From: Macrostomum hystrix
Lineage: Eukaryota > Platyhelminthes > Macrostomidae
Direction of reading: 5' to 3'
Length of the DNA stretch: 64,000 nt
NCBI GenBank assembly: GCA_950097015.1
Contig: CATNEN010000039.1
Location: 12,618,501 to 12,682,500, forward strand
In this document: piece after piece, positions 21,501-33,175 of the stretch
How the letters are laid out: every line of letters starts with the position of its first letter
Position numbering within the stretch: position 1 is the first letter of the stretch
The notes under the pieces: model-generated
What the model saw: only the letters and a program-made list of their open reading frames with translations
The model's database searches: none
Told to the model about the DNA's origin: nothing
Position numbers and translations under genes: made by a program

Positions 21501-22028
21501 TAAATTAAACCGCCAGTTACACTTAAATCTCTAGTTTAACAACTATTATCTTAAAACCTCAATGGAAAAGCTGAAACTGGGTTAAAATCCAAATTCGCGC
21601 TAAATCCCAGGAAATATAGCAGTATAACTTTTAATCACATTGAAGCAACAATGTAATGTATAGATTTTGATCTTACGCCAGCCGTAAAATAAAAAATGTG
21701 TCATTGAACGCTTAACTTGCATTGTAATAATATATTAGCGTGCTATCAGTTAAAAAGTACAGGCGATGATTTATTTTGGCTTTTACCAGTTGCTACAGAA
21801 AAACAGACACTGCCCTCCACTTTTGATTATAATGGACATTTAGATAATATTAAGTACTTCTATTTATTTCGTCGCAGTTTGTTTGACACGAAGGAGCTAT
21901 ATAAGGCAAAAATAGAGCATAAATTGCCTTTGTTTTTATTTGGAAAGGTTTAGTGGTCCTTAACTTGTGCAAATCAAAAGCTCCCCAATGCGAAAGGCTC
22001 TCAGCAATGCAACGATAGGACACCCTGT
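18600..22028. other. AT-rich intergenic region, no recognised gene
   Basis: No frame above about 80 codons and no recognisable protein. A small cluster of TGTCACCGAAATGAC words (20727-20790) and a related AATGTCGACACCAAAATG at 19706-19724 are the only local structure seen; they may be the ends of one decayed element. Confidence 0.5.
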
Positions 22029-22036
22029 GTTCCATG

Positions 22037-22210
22037 CAGTGGCGTAGCGAGGGGGGTATCGGTGTATCGGCCGATACCCCCCAAAATTTGATGTCTCAAA
22101 TTTTTTCGCATTCATTTTTTCGAAAGAAATGAATTAATTGTTTTTTATTCTGGATACGCTGGATAGAACCAAAACCGACATCCCCAAGAAAAATCCTGGC
22201 TACGCCCCTG
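22037..22210. mobile_element. 174-bp hAT-type MITE (family 1)
   Basis: Ends CAGTGGCGTAGCGAGG and CCTGGCTACGCCCCTG, with a perfect 8-bp duplication GTTCCATG (22029-22036 and 22211-22218). Inside are GGGGTATCGGTGTATCGGCC and AAATGAATTAATTG. The element at 42446-45053 is a second copy, later interrupted by another transposon. No coding sequence. Confidence 0.9.
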
Positions 22211-22218
22211 GTTCCATG

Positions 22219-22850
22219 TGGACACTGAAGCGAAAACTAAACAATTAACATAATGTACAAACAAATAATAGCAACATATAACTTCCGTGATGTAAAATTA
22301 TATACGAAAATTATATATTTTTCAAAAACTGCTAATTAATACGAGAACGCTATATGGCTGAGACAATCGGTATTACTGCATGTACTAAGTAAGCCACTTG
22401 ACCACGCTTCGTATCGTAGGAACAAACTACATAATATTTTACGACTCCCATATAAACATTTCAGTTGAGGTCGAGATCGAGGGGCGCGAAAAGTGTAGCA
22501 ATCGATAATTTTTTTTCTAGTCGATTTAAATAGTTTACATACAGTTCGCAGTCATGAGTAGATCAGCTTGTGCTCTGACTCAGTCACGCATGCCCAGCGC
22601 TCAGCTAGAGCTATAGTATTACATATAAATATAACTGGCAGCTCTTTGCAGTCGACTGGCTAAAGCACAATACTGACCTGAGCACTCTCTGAAGCACACC
22701 CTGCTCTCTCGATCTTGATCGCTTTATAAAATCAAGAAACAGTCCCAGTGAATTACCAACTCAGATCTGGCTGGCAAACGCTAGGACACTTATTTTACTG
22801 TATACATGCAATCGAAAGATATCATTGCACACCTCATACGTTCGTAATTC
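22219..22850. other. 5' flank of the golgin gene
   Basis: No gene seen. It is the presumed promoter and 5' UTR region of the gene that starts at 22853. The frame of exon 1 is open upstream to 22748 but has no earlier in-frame ATG. Confidence 0.35.
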
Positions 22851-22852
22851 GC

Positions 22853-25068
22853 ATGAGTTCTGATCAGGATCACATAACCAGGCCTGGCGCCGATTACAAC
22901 TTCGGCAAAGAAACAACAGGCGGACAAGAACTCTGCGTAACAATGGCTAGCAATGGACAGCAAGTCGACGCCCAAAAGACTTCCCGACTCCAGTCAGGTG
23001 ACATTGCTTTAAGCTCAGCGGGGAAGCAGAAAAACTTATTTTGCACTGCTGCCGACATCGGCCAGCTGAACGACGGAGTCAACAAGCACGCCGGCAGACC
23101 TGCTAGCCGGTTGCCAACCAGACTGCCTCAGCCAATGACGGTGCAGCAGTCTGCACCAGCGATACCCGCTGCTACTGCACCAGAAGATGCACTGGAAGCC
23201 CGCGATCTCCCGCCACTGTTGCCGCAAGATAAACGGGAAAATGAACCGGAGGAGCAGAAGGTGAATTCCAATGAGTCAGGTAAGAATAACTATTGCACTA
23301 TAGCCCCAACTAGAGTGGCGTACACAGTTCAATTAGTGGAATTCATGATTTAGGATGGAGTCTCCAAAACAGTAGACAATGGAAACCTAATTAACCTACA
23401 AGCTATTAGCAGAACAAAGCAAAAACTGATACTGAATTTTAGAATCTCGCGTGCAGCGACTGCGTCGCCAGCAGGACGAGTCACTGCGCATGCTGGAACA
23501 GTCGGTCATTGCGCAGGAGCAGACGGGCATCTATCTGACACCGTTGCAGCGGAAAGAGGCCGAAACTCGCTGCCTTCGTCGCCTGCTGCAGGAGGCTGTC
23601 TCGTCCTTGGCCGAGTGCGAGTCCGAGCTGGCTGGAGCCGGCAACAAAGCTGCGGATGCTCTCGCAGCCGCCGAGGCCAGGGCTTCAAGGGAGACTACGA
23701 GGCTGTTGCAAGAGCTGGCGCTGGCCAGAGAGGCGGCGGAGCAGGCGACCAGGGCGGAGACGGAGGCCCGCATGCAGGCAGCGCAGTTGCAAGCGGAGGC
23801 GGAGGCCAGGGAGGCCCAACACAGAGAGTACTATTTGCGAATGTATCGGAAGGGCCGTGATTCTGTGCAGTTCGAGCGGCAGGACGAGGTTAGTATAAGG
23901 CAGGCGCTTTTGAGCGATACGTGTAGTGACTTCTTAAAATGAACTGTCTTCGCAGTAAGAGCCTGTGTTTACGGCACTGAACGATTCGAAAAGCAAAGGT
24001 AAGGGGAAGAGGAAAGAGAGACAAACAGCTAGCCAATCAGAGACGAGGGAGAGGAAAGAGAAGTGAGGTTATAGCTGAACAGAAGTTAAGAAGTTGAACA
24101 GATAGAGGGAGAGAGGAGAAAGTGCAATAACAGGGCGTAAACAACGTAAACAGCGTAAACAAAGACAGAGAGAAGGGGGAAGTAATAACACGTTCTCTTG
24201 TGTGTGGGTGGTAGAGTGCAATGCGATCCTGATGCGGCTATTTATATCGAGAGTTCTGCAAGTGGAGTTTTGCTAAAAGAAACTTTCGTTATGAAACCGC
24301 GACCACCTTCCAGCTGGAGAAGCTGGCAGCGCTGGAACCAGACAGGGTCACGGTGGACGAGCTGCTGAAGAAGCTGCAGCTGACTCAACATGACCTGCAG
24401 CGCTGGCAGTCGGTGAAGTTGGCAGAAACATATTACGGCTCCACTGCCGAGGACGACCGGCAGGTCTCGCGAGCCACAGAGTCCGACGCAAAGCTCAGGT
24501 ACGATGAATATATAATAGGGCCGGAAAGTCTTGGCTCCTCATTTCCCCCCTCCAGGGTCCAACAACGGCACCCTCCAAATGCATATAGTGGCACCCTTCA
24601 AATAAATTGTGACACCCTCCAATTCCATTGTGATGCCTTTCAAATCCATAGTGGCACGGCCTCCAAATCCATTTTGTAGCGAAGTGTTCAGCTCCCTTAC
24701 GTACGAGCGTACAGGTCACTTAGCGCCCCCGAGGTCTTCTCAGTGAAGTCATAACCCTCAGATCAAGTACATTGTTGGCAGTCACTCGAAGTGGGACTGA
24801 TTTGCAACATACGAATACCTCGAATGATTGATGCTTACGCGACGATAGCAAGTTTGGTCGAAAGAGTTACGAGTACACGCGCTGTAATTCTCCGACAATA
24901 AATTGCAGATTTCTGCGCGATTCGATGTACCACTACCTGACCCAGAACAACCGCGAGCACGGCATGCAACACCTGGCCGCCATAATTGGCATCTTCAGCT
25001 TCACAGAAGTGCAAATGGTGGCTATCAACAAGTGTCTGGCGGACTGGAGGCGCAGGGGAAAAGTCTGA
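22853..25068 (+). CDS. golgin-like coiled-coil protein with C-terminal GRIP domain, four exons
   Basis: Exons: 22853-23279 (ATG; donor CAG|GTAAGA), 23443-23888 (acceptor TTTTAG; donor GAG|GTTAGT), 24314-24498 (acceptor TTCCAG; donor CAG|GTACGA) and 24909-25068 (acceptor TTGCAG; TGA 25066-25068). All phases agree, giving 405 residues. The N-terminal part is low-complexity and Gln/Pro-rich. Exon 2 is a long Ala/Glu/Arg coiled coil (LLQELALAREAAEQATRAE). Exons 3-4 encode KLRFLRDSMYHYLTQNN then IIGIFSFTEVQM, matching the GRIP domain that binds Arl1 at the trans-Golgi. The usually invariant Tyr at the domain start is Phe here. Nearest families are GCC1/GCC2 and golgin-97/245; I cannot choose. It is short for a golgin. 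The start of exon 3 is the least certain junction, because the frame is open further upstream. Confidence 0.7.
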
Positions 25069-25154
25069 CCTGCACTAGTTCACAGTTATAACTTAACGCA
25101 TTGATGTGAAAAAACAACGGGAAGTTTGAATAATCAGCTATTTATAATATCAGA

Positions 25155-25446
25155 ATATGCCTGCCCCAATTGGGCCAGATGTGCAGCCGACAGCACAGCT
25201 GCAGCTATCGCGCTGCGCATCTGAAGGCTGCGTACGACTGTTCAGTCCATGGACTATGGGGACGCCACACCCTCACCCACCCTCTATTACCCCAGCTGAC
25301 TGCTGGCACCCATGCATTTAACAGCTGGGTGAACTGAAGCAATGCGGAGTAAAGTGTCTCGCTAATTGCTTCAGTGGAGTCAGGAATCGAACCTCCGACC
25401 TTCAAGTCGTGAGTCCGACGCTGTCTCCACTGAGCTACAGCAGGGA
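25155..25446 (-). mobile_element. SINE B, tRNA-derived SINE
   Basis: On the minus strand the head has GAGGTTCGATTCCTGACTCC (B-box) and GTCGGACTCACGACTTGAAG. The body has CAGCTGTTAAATGCATGGG and AGTCCATGGACTGAACAG. It is a close relative of 38261-38577. Confidence 0.75.
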
Positions 25447-26550
25447 GTTGCAGAGAGACAATCTGAAGTGCAACAAGCCATATCTTCAATATTATTTCGT
25501 GTTTACAAGTACTTTATAATATCGTAAAACTAATAAACAGCTGTACGATTTAAAACTAGATGCATGTGCCGTGCCGAGCAATTCCTATAACACAGGAAAT
25601 TGTGTCCAGACCACTTTCTAATAATAATTTGGATAGTTGACTTGCATACTGGCTTGATTACGGAGCTCGATAGGAAATAATCAACTCGAATGCGACGCAG
25701 TTATGGATTTCAGAGAAAAAACACTGAATAAAGTGCGCTAAACAACAATAGTAGTAAAGAAGATTGTATTCTACTGCAGACTAGCATGCAGTCTTGTATT
25801 TGCTGTTTTAGGCTTAATGCACTCCAGATTATCGAGCTGTGATGGGCATTGACTTTGCCGGAGATAACAAGTTTGAAATAACAAAGTAGAGAAGGGTTTA
25901 AACCATTGCTGAATATTGGAAGCTTTTTGTAAAACAAAGCAGACTTATGCGCAGTGATTAGACTGGATTGATAAGTTATCTGTACTGAAATGAAAATCAA
26001 CAAAAACTGACACAAGCGAAACCAAAGAGAAAACATAAACAGCGCCATAAGGCAGCGCAACTGAAAGAAAAAAATATGTAATATTGCACGGGCCATAAAT
26101 TGCAGAGCGAATGAAATGAGCCATGCAGACACCTGTGACGATTGATGGAAGCTGGAAAACTCAAAACTGATCGACCCTAGAAAATGTTGTGACAGCAGCT
26201 GATTATTATTCATAACGGGGGTGAGTGGCAAATTTCGCACCACTGCATAGTAACCCAAACACCACACGCATATTCTCATAAGCTCACATTGATGTTGCTA
26301 TTGTTTAGGTATCATATATGAAATTATATATTTTATTATACTACATTAACAAAACAAGAATCACATAAGCGGTATAAATCGTGGCGGACTAAGTAACTTT
26401 AGGCTAGCGAACAAAGATTAACCAGGGATGCGACAACAGCACAATAAACTGATAGCTGTAGCAGTAGCAGAGTAACAACATTGAGTTTAGATGATAAATA
26501 ACTGATAAAAACAAGGACAATGTTTTCTAGTGCTTAGACTAAGCCGACTT
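25447..26550. other. no recognised gene
   Basis: Open frame 25710-26279 (-) is hydrophobic and AT-rich and matches nothing I know. Part of this interval is probably the 3' UTR of the FABP gene, which reads leftward. Confidence 0.4.
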
Positions 26551-26553
26551 TAG

Positions 26554-26970
26554 TTAAGAGGCGGGCAGCCGGCGGTACACACGAGTGCACACCACATCGC
26601 CAGCCTTGATGGTGCAGACCATCTCGTTGTCGCCCTCGCCGCGCAGTTTCCTCTCGATGGTCGTCTCCGGCTCGCTGGCCTGCTTGTGCAGCAGCTCGCC
26701 AGAGTCAGTCAGCACAACGCTGCTCTGCACCTTCCTGCCATCGATGGTGGTCTCCTCAAACTGCTTATCCAACTGGAAGGTGATCTCGGAGTTCTTGAAG
26801 GTGGAGATGGTCTTCACAGTCCAGCTGCCGTCTGGGCCAGCAACGAACTGCAGGTCAGGCTTGATTGAGTTGCCAACTTTGCGCAGAACAAAACCGACGC
26901 CAATGGCCTTCATGTAGGCGTCGAAATTCTCGGAGGACTCGAGCCGCCAGGTGCCCACAAATTTCTCCAT
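26554..26970 (-). CDS. fatty acid-binding protein (FABP/iLBP), single exon
   Basis: 138 residues from ATG 26970 to TAA at 26554-26556. The N-terminal FABP signature is clear (FVGTWRLESSENFDAYMKAI, then GVGFVLRK), followed by the beta strands of the ten-stranded barrel, FEETTIDGRKVQS, and the C-terminal CTRVYRRL with the R-x-Y pair that holds the fatty-acid carboxylate. Length fits the family (about 132). Cytosolic lipid carrier. Most animal FABP genes have introns; this copy has none, so it could be a retrocopy or a lineage-specific intron loss. The intact frame argues for a working gene. Confidence 0.88.
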   Translation of the reverse strand: MEKFVGTWRLESSENFDAYMKAIGVGFVLRKVGNSIKPDLQFVAGPDGSWTVKTISTFKNSEITFQLDKQFEETTIDGRKVQSSVVLTDSGELLHKQASEPETTIERKLRGEGDNEMVCTIKAGDVVCTRVYRRLPAS

Positions 26971-27490
26971 GGTGTGGCGGATAGGTTTTCTGACTCAGTT
27001 GTTTTGGAGTTGTAAATAGTTAGAGCTGTGACTCACGGTCAACTGCAAGCGGAATACAAGCCAGATAGCAGCGATCTGTTAAATACAGAAACTCGGCGTA
27101 CAGCGGAGCGCGTACGCTTGGCTAGGTGACTGCTAATACCCTAAAGCTCTCAACTGTTCACACATCTGGGCTGCACCGGGTTAGCTAGACAGAGAGAGCA
27201 GAATAATAACTAATACAGCTGAAATATGAAGCCATACAGCTGCATGGTGCAGGCAAGGGCTGGATGGGTACATATAATAACAAGTGTTGGCTTATTCACA
27301 CTCATATTTGACTGTACCGTTCAGCAACATAATTAAGTTACATCAGTGACTGCTAGCGACATTCCACTTTCAGCATTTAACAGTCTTCAACAGATACAAT
27401 CGAACTGTGCTAACTGTCTGTGATAACTCTGAAAGACAGGGAATAAACTAATCTAACAACTCTGCGATAGTAGAATAGAAAAAATGACAC
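26971..27490. other. 5' flank of FABP, no other gene seen
   Basis: Presumed promoter region of the FABP gene. No motif strong enough to call. Confidence 0.35.
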
Positions 27491-27494
27491 ATAG

Positions 27495-30200
27495 CTTAGT
27501 GGAATCTCTCCAACACTGTGGAATCTCTGCAATACAGTGGGATCTCACCAACAATGTGGAATCTCTCCAACACAGTGGAATCTCTCCAACACTGTGGAAT
27601 CTCTCCAACACTAAGCCGACACTGTGGAATCTCTCCAACACTGTGGAGTCTCTCCAATACAGTGGAATCTCTCCAACACTATGGAATCTCTCCAGTGGGA
27701 TCTCTCCAACACTGTGGAGTCTCTCCAATACAGTGGGATCTCTCTAACACTAAGCCGACACAGTGGAATCTCTCCAACACTATGGAATCTCTCCAGTGGG
27801 ATCTCTCCAACACTAAGCCGACACTGTGGAATCTCTCCAACACTGTGGAGTCTCTCCAATACAGTGGAATCTCTCCAACACTGTGGAATCTCTCCAATAC
27901 AGTGGGATCTCTCCAACACTGTGGAATCTCTCCAATACAGTGGGATCTCTCCAACACTAAGCCGACACTGTGGAATCTCTCCAACACTGTGGAATCTCTC
28001 CAACACTGTGGAATCTCTCCAACACTGTGGAGTCTCTCCAATGCAGTGGGATCTCTCCAACACTGTGGAATCTCTCCAAAACAGTGGGATCTCTCCAACA
28101 CTGTGGAATCTCTCCAATACAGTGGGATCTCTCCAACACTAAGCCGACACTGTGGAATCTCTCCAACACTGTGGAATCTCTCCAATACAGTGGGATCTCT
28201 CCAACACTAAGCCGACACTGTGGAATCTCTCCAACACTGTGGAATCTCTCCAACACTGTGGAGTCTCTCCAATGCAGTGGGATCTCTCCAACACTGTGGA
28301 ATCTCTCCAACACTGTGGAATCTCTCTAATACAGTGGGATCTCTCCAACACTAAGCCGACACTGTGGAATCTCTCCAACACTGTGGAATCTCTCCAACAC
28401 TGTGGGATCTCTCCAATACAGTGGGATCTCTCCAACACTAAGCCGACACTGTGGAATCTCTCCAATACAGTGGGATTACTCCAACAATAAGCCGACACTG
28501 TGTAATCTCTCCAACACTGTGGAATCTCTCCAACACTGTGGAATCTCTCCAATACAGTGGGATCTCTCCAACACTAAGCCGACACTGTGGAGTCTCTCCA
28601 ATACAGTGGGATCTCTCCAACACTGTGGAATCTCTCCAACACTGTGGAATCTCTCCAACACTGTGGAATCTCTCCAATACTGTGGAATCTCTCCAATACA
28701 GTGGAATCTCTCCAACACTGTGGGATCTCTCCAATACAGTGGAATCTCTCCATCACTGTGGAATCTCACCAACACTGTAGAATCTCTTCGATATTGTGGA
28801 ATCTCTCCAACAATGTGGAATCTCTCCAATACTATGGAATCTCCAATACAGTGGAATCTCTCCAACACTGTGGAATCTCACTAACACTGTGGAATCTCTC
28901 CGATATTGTGGAATCTCTCCAACACTGTGGAATCTCTCCAACACTGTGGAATCTCTCCAACACTGTGGAATCTCTCCAATACTGTGGAATCTCTCCAATA
29001 CAGTGGAATCTCTCCAACACTGTGGAATCTCTCCAACACTGTGGAATCTCACCTACACTGTGGAATCTCTCCGATATTGTGGAATCTCTCCAACACTGTG
29101 GAATCTCTCCAATACTATGGAATCTCCAATACAGTGGAATCTCTCCAACACTGTGGAATCTCTCCAATACTATGGAATCTCCAATACAGTGGAATCTCTC
29201 CAACACTGTGGAATCTCTCCAATACTATGGAATCTCCAATACAGTGGAATCTCTCCAACACTGTGGAATCTCCCTAACACTGTGGAATCTCTCCAACACT
29301 GTGGAATCTCTCCAACACTGTGGAATCTCTCCAACACTGTGGAATCTCTCCAATACTGTGGAATCTCTCCAACACTGTGGAATCTCTCCAACACTGTGGA
29401 ATCTCTCCAACACTGTGGAATCTCTCCAATACTGTGGAATCTCTCCAATACAGTGGAATCTCTCCAACACTGTGGAATCTCTCCAACACTGTGGAATCTC
29501 ACCAACACTGTGGAATCTCTCCAACACTGTGGAATCTCTCCAACACTGTGGAATCTCTCCAACACTGTGGAATCTCTCCAACACTGTGGAATCTCTCCGA
29601 TATTGTGGAATCTCTCCAACACTGTGGAATCTCTCCAATACTATGGAATCTCCAATACAGTGGAATCTCTCCAACACTGTGGAATCTCTCCAATACTATG
29701 GAATCTCCAATACAGTGGAATCTCTCCAACACTGTGGAATCTCTCCAATACTATGGAATCTCCAATACAGTGGAATCTCTCCAACACTGTGGAATCTCTC
29801 CGATATTGTGGAATCTCTCCAACACTGTGGAATCTCTCCGATATTGTGGAATCTCTCCAACACTGTGCAATCTCACCAACACTGTGGAATCTCTCCAATA
29901 CTATGGAATCTCCAATACAGTGGAATCTCTCCAACACTGTGGAATCTCTTCAACACTGTGGAATCTCACCAACACTGTGGAATCTCTCCAACAATGTGGA
30001 ATCTCTCCAATACGTTGGGATCTCTCCAACACTGTGGAATCTCACCAACACTGTGGAATCTCCAATACAGTGGAATCTCTCCAACACTGTGGAATCTCTC
30101 CAACACTGTGGAATCTCACCAACACTGTGGAATCTCTCCGATATTGTGGAATCTCTCCAATACTGTGGAATCTCTCCAATACTGTGGAATCTCTCCAAAA
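27495..30200. repeat. 19-bp satellite array, about 2.7 kb
   Basis: The basic unit TGTGGAATCTCTCCAACAC (19 bp) is present in some 140 copies. It has two domains. The left (27.5-28.6 kb) contains longer units with a CTAAGCCGA insertion. The right (28.8-30.2 kb) lacks these but has shortened units GGAATCTCCAATACAG. Each unit contains the dyad TGGA-N5-TCCA. The long open frames here (up to 544 codons) arise because three units (57 bp) contain no stop, and are not genes. Confidence 0.97.
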
Positions 30201-30930
30201 AATGAACAAATAAGGAAGTAATTTTTATAACTTGAATAAAATCGGTTTTATTTTTTCTATTTTAGATTTTAGAACAAGAAATGTTAAAGAGCAGTTAAGC
30301 AGGAGTAGCTTAGTCTACTTTACACTTTTTATATCCTGCTTGGGTAAAATAATCTAGATAGTTTCTAAACTAAAAGGAAAGCAATGAAACAAAAGAAGGA
30401 AAATGGCAAATAAAATATTTTGGTCTACACAATGAGACAAGTGCTAAGCAATCATCTGCTAGAGAATCAATTAGCAACCAGCTAGGGATAACATGGGATG
30501 GCATGGATAGAAGGCAGGCATTTTGGCACAACACATTTGATTTTCACAGCTTTGGGGCTCAACAAAGGCTGCGAGTCTGGGAAATCTAATGGCTTTGAGT
30601 GTTCTAGCTAAAAGTGCAACAGAATAACAGAAACAGTCAATAGTGTGGGATGCATTCAAACCAGCCGAAATATAATCACCCATTCGCCAGCAGCGAGCAA
30701 GCCAAACACGAGTTTCAACTGGGCATAGAAGCTGACATATGCCCATGAGCTGTTGACAGATCAGCTCATAATAGAAATTTAACATTGCAGCAAACCTCAC
30801 GCAAATGTATCGTAAGTTCACACTGACCAGTAACTTCAATGGTGAGTCTATTGCTGGGGACATGAAAAAGCTTTGGGGGAAATTAAGGAAAAAAATTAAG
30901 AAAACAGAGTCATTAGGACAAACACAAACT
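30201..30930. other. no recognised gene
   Basis: AT-rich. A 130-codon minus-strand frame at 30471-30863 is Cys-rich but unrecognised. It may be downstream flank of the glucose-6-phosphatase gene. Confidence 0.35.
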
Positions 30931-30934
30931 GATC

Positions 30935-31209
30935 ATTAGAGAATCGGGCATTGGTCATTAGGGAATCGGGAATTGGTCATTAGGGAATCGGGCATTGGTC
31001 ATTAGGGAATCTGGCATTGGTCATTAGAGAATCGGGCATTGGTCATTAGGGAATCGGGCATTGGTCATTAGGGAATCGGGCATTGGTCATTAGGGAATCG
31101 GGCATTGGTCATTAGGGAATCGGGCATTGGTCATTAGAGAATCGGGCATTGGTCATTAGGGAATCGGGCATTGGTCATTAGGGAATCGGGCATTGGTCAT
31201 TAGGGAATC
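30935..31209. repeat. 22-bp minisatellite, about 13 copies
   Basis: The unit GAATCGGGCATTGGTCATTA plus GG, with a few AGAGAATC variants. It ends 58 bp downstream of the glucose-6-phosphatase stop codon. Confidence 0.95.
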
Positions 31210-31266
31210 AGTAGCAGAATAAAGACAAAACAAGACTAAAAGGGTCCCAGTGGGAGCAAGACGCCA

Positions 31267-32400
31267 CTAGCGCTCTTTCTTGGCGGCCGATCGCCTAGCG
31301 GCCTTGGCGCCAGTGGCGGCTGCAGCGGCTCCGGTGCCGTGCCTAGCAGCGTGCGGTCGAACCGCGTGCTGCCCAGAGCGGTTGGCCAGTCGGCGCGAGT
31401 CCAGCTTGGCGGTGATGACGGGCACCACGATGGTGACCAACAGGGGCATCAGGGCGTACTTCAAGGCCGCAAATAGGTAGGCTTGGAGGTCGGAAGCGCC
31501 GGCGGGCGGCTGGAATCGGCGCTCCAGAAGCACGCAGGCGCAGACAGACAGGAAGCCGGCGAAGCAGCGAGTCATGGCGCGGCTGGGTGCGGGCACAGGT
31601 AGCAGGCTCGCCAAGAAGCTGCAGAATGCTGCGCCGAGCACAGCGCCAATGTCGCGGTGAATGCTAAACAGAGGCGTTGTGTCGATGCTGACCCATTTAG
31701 GGTTGGCGCAGTGTTTTTCGGCCAGCCGTATCGACCAGTCCGGGTCCAGGCCCAGCTGCCTGAGGCCGTGGCTGACTCCCAGGGTGCTGCTGAACATCAG
31801 GAAGGCCAGCAGCAGCAGGGCGAATGGGCGCAGGATTTGGCTGCCCATCTTGACGGCGATGACAGACAGCAGGCAGCCGACGATGACACCGCCAACAGCC
31901 TGATGCGGGAAGTGCGTGGCGATGAAACAGCGCGACACGCCCAGCATGGTGATGCCGGTGAAGTAGGCATAGCGCACAGCCAGCCTGGGTTTGGTTGCCA
32001 TGCTCTGGCTGGCGTACAGCACTGGTATGTACCAGGAGGCGGCAGCAACCATGCAGTGACCGGAGGGCGAACCGGGCCCAGTCTCGCATGTCTGGGGAAA
32101 TTGTGTCAGGGTCAGGTTGGCAGATGCCGAGTTCTCACCGACCCACCAGTAGGGCCGCTGGCCATGCAGGGCCCACTTCAGCAGGCCGTTCAACCATTCG
32201 GCGAATGCGGCCGACCACAGAACGGTGAGGCCCAGATGCGAGTTCAGAGCGTAGCAAAGCGGGAAGGCCAGGACAAATGCGGTAACTGGGTGCCCGAAAT
32301 CTGACAGCCAAAGCAGAGGCTGGGCTAGCGGCATCAGGCCGCTCTGCAGGCCAGCCACAGCGCGAGCGCCGGACAAGTGCAGCGAGTCGAATAGAGAATC
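31267..32400 (-). CDS. glucose-6-phosphatase catalytic subunit (G6PC family)
   Basis: About 377 codons, single exon, stop at 31267-31269. Hydrolyses glucose-6-phosphate on the lumenal side of the ER. Visible features: the PAP2-type active site KWALHGQRPYWWV (K-x6-RP), GPGSPSGH, and SRCFIATHFPHQ with the nucleophile-type His; VSIDTTPL in the C-terminal half; about nine hydrophobic segments. The C-terminus AAKKER is a KKxx ER-retrieval signal. Family length is about 355-360. The open frame runs to 32478 but has no in-frame ATG before MPLAQPL, which lies after the expected N-terminus. CCAACAG|GAT at 32401 is a possible acceptor in phase 0, so the ATG could come from a small 5' exon or from the trans-spliced leader, whose exon ends in ATG. 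Confidence 0.85.
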   Translation of the reverse strand, partial: DSLFDSLHLSGARAVAGLQSGLMPLAQPLLWLSDFGHPVTAFVLAFPLCYALNSHLGLTVLWSAAFAEWLNGLLKWALHGQRPYWWVGENSASANLTLTQFPQTCETGPGSPSGHCMVAAASWYIPVLYASQSMATKPRLAVRYAYFTGITMLGVSRCFIATHFPHQAVGGVIVGCLLSVIAVKMGSQILRPFALLLLAFLMFSSTLGVSHGLRQLGLDPDWSIRLAEKHCANPKWVSIDTTPLFSIHRDIGAVLGAAFCSFLASLLPVPAPSRAMTRCFAGFLSVCACVLLERRFQPPAGASDLQAYLFAALKYALMPLLVTIVVPVITAKLDSRRLANRSGQHAVRPHAARHGTGAAAAATGAKAARRSAAKKER

Positions 32401-32681
32401 CTGTTGGAACCGGTTCACGGGGTGCCATGCTGTCTCATTGCTGCTTATTAACAATAGAAAGAGGACGCTAGTACCCACTGGCTACTTGACGATGGCACAC
32501 AAACGAAATGACCGATTTTCGTGAAAGTCCACCACATTGATTTATCTGACGTCAGCATCGGCGAGATATTCAGCGATTCTTATTGAAGACCCTGGTGACA
32601 AGGACAACTAGCACTGATCTGTGTAAGCCTCGATGGCGAATTCATATTGCTTCAATAACACAACAATCAACAATAATAGCC

Positions 32682-33013
32682 GTGAGGGGGTCGGTGGCAG
32701 AGCGGTTTAAGTGTTTGCCTCTCCCAACAAGGTCCCTGTGCTCGATTCTGCGGCGAGGCCACATTTTTTGGGGCTTGGGGACTTGTCGTGCAATTTATCC
32801 CTTGAGGGCCAACCTCCAAGGCACAGTGAAGTGTACACTGCCTGACGATAAGAAAGTCAGAGCAGATGTACACACCTGTACATTTTCTGTGTGTGTGTGC
32901 TCAGGAGTCAGCGAAATGGGCAGAATTGCCACCTAGCTGGCTGCGGGTCTAGCGTCACCAAATGATGTGTAATCGACCGCAGCCCTCCTGCAAATACTAT
33001 TATTATTATTATT
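32682..33013 (+). mobile_element. SINE A, full-length copy
   Basis: The head GTCGGTGGCAGAGCGGTTTA, the body shared with 1091-1455, and a tail of TATTATTATTATTATT. Flanked by an imperfect 13-bp duplication AACAATAATAGCC (32669-32681) / AACAATAACAGCC (33014-33026). Confidence 0.8.
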
Positions 33014-33175
33014 AACAATAACAGCCAAAATTATGCCTATACTAGTGGGTTTTTGCAACGAGACACTCCGAAAAGAATTGTTGAATATATCGGAGATGCC
33101 GATGTTCTGTGACTCTGGATGTTGTATTATCGGATGGAGCGGAAACTTTTAGCAGAATGATGTAGGAAAGAAGGA

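Noticed and set aside
28587-30221. 544-codon open frame
   Set aside because: It lies wholly in the 19-bp satellite; several frames on both strands are equally open because the unit lacks stops. Not a protein gene.
30471-30863. 130-codon minus frame downstream of glucose-6-phosphatase
   Set aside because: No recognisable domain; probably chance or UTR sequence.
31657-32304. 215-codon plus frame
   Set aside because: Antisense shadow of the glucose-6-phosphatase gene, which has clear family motifs.
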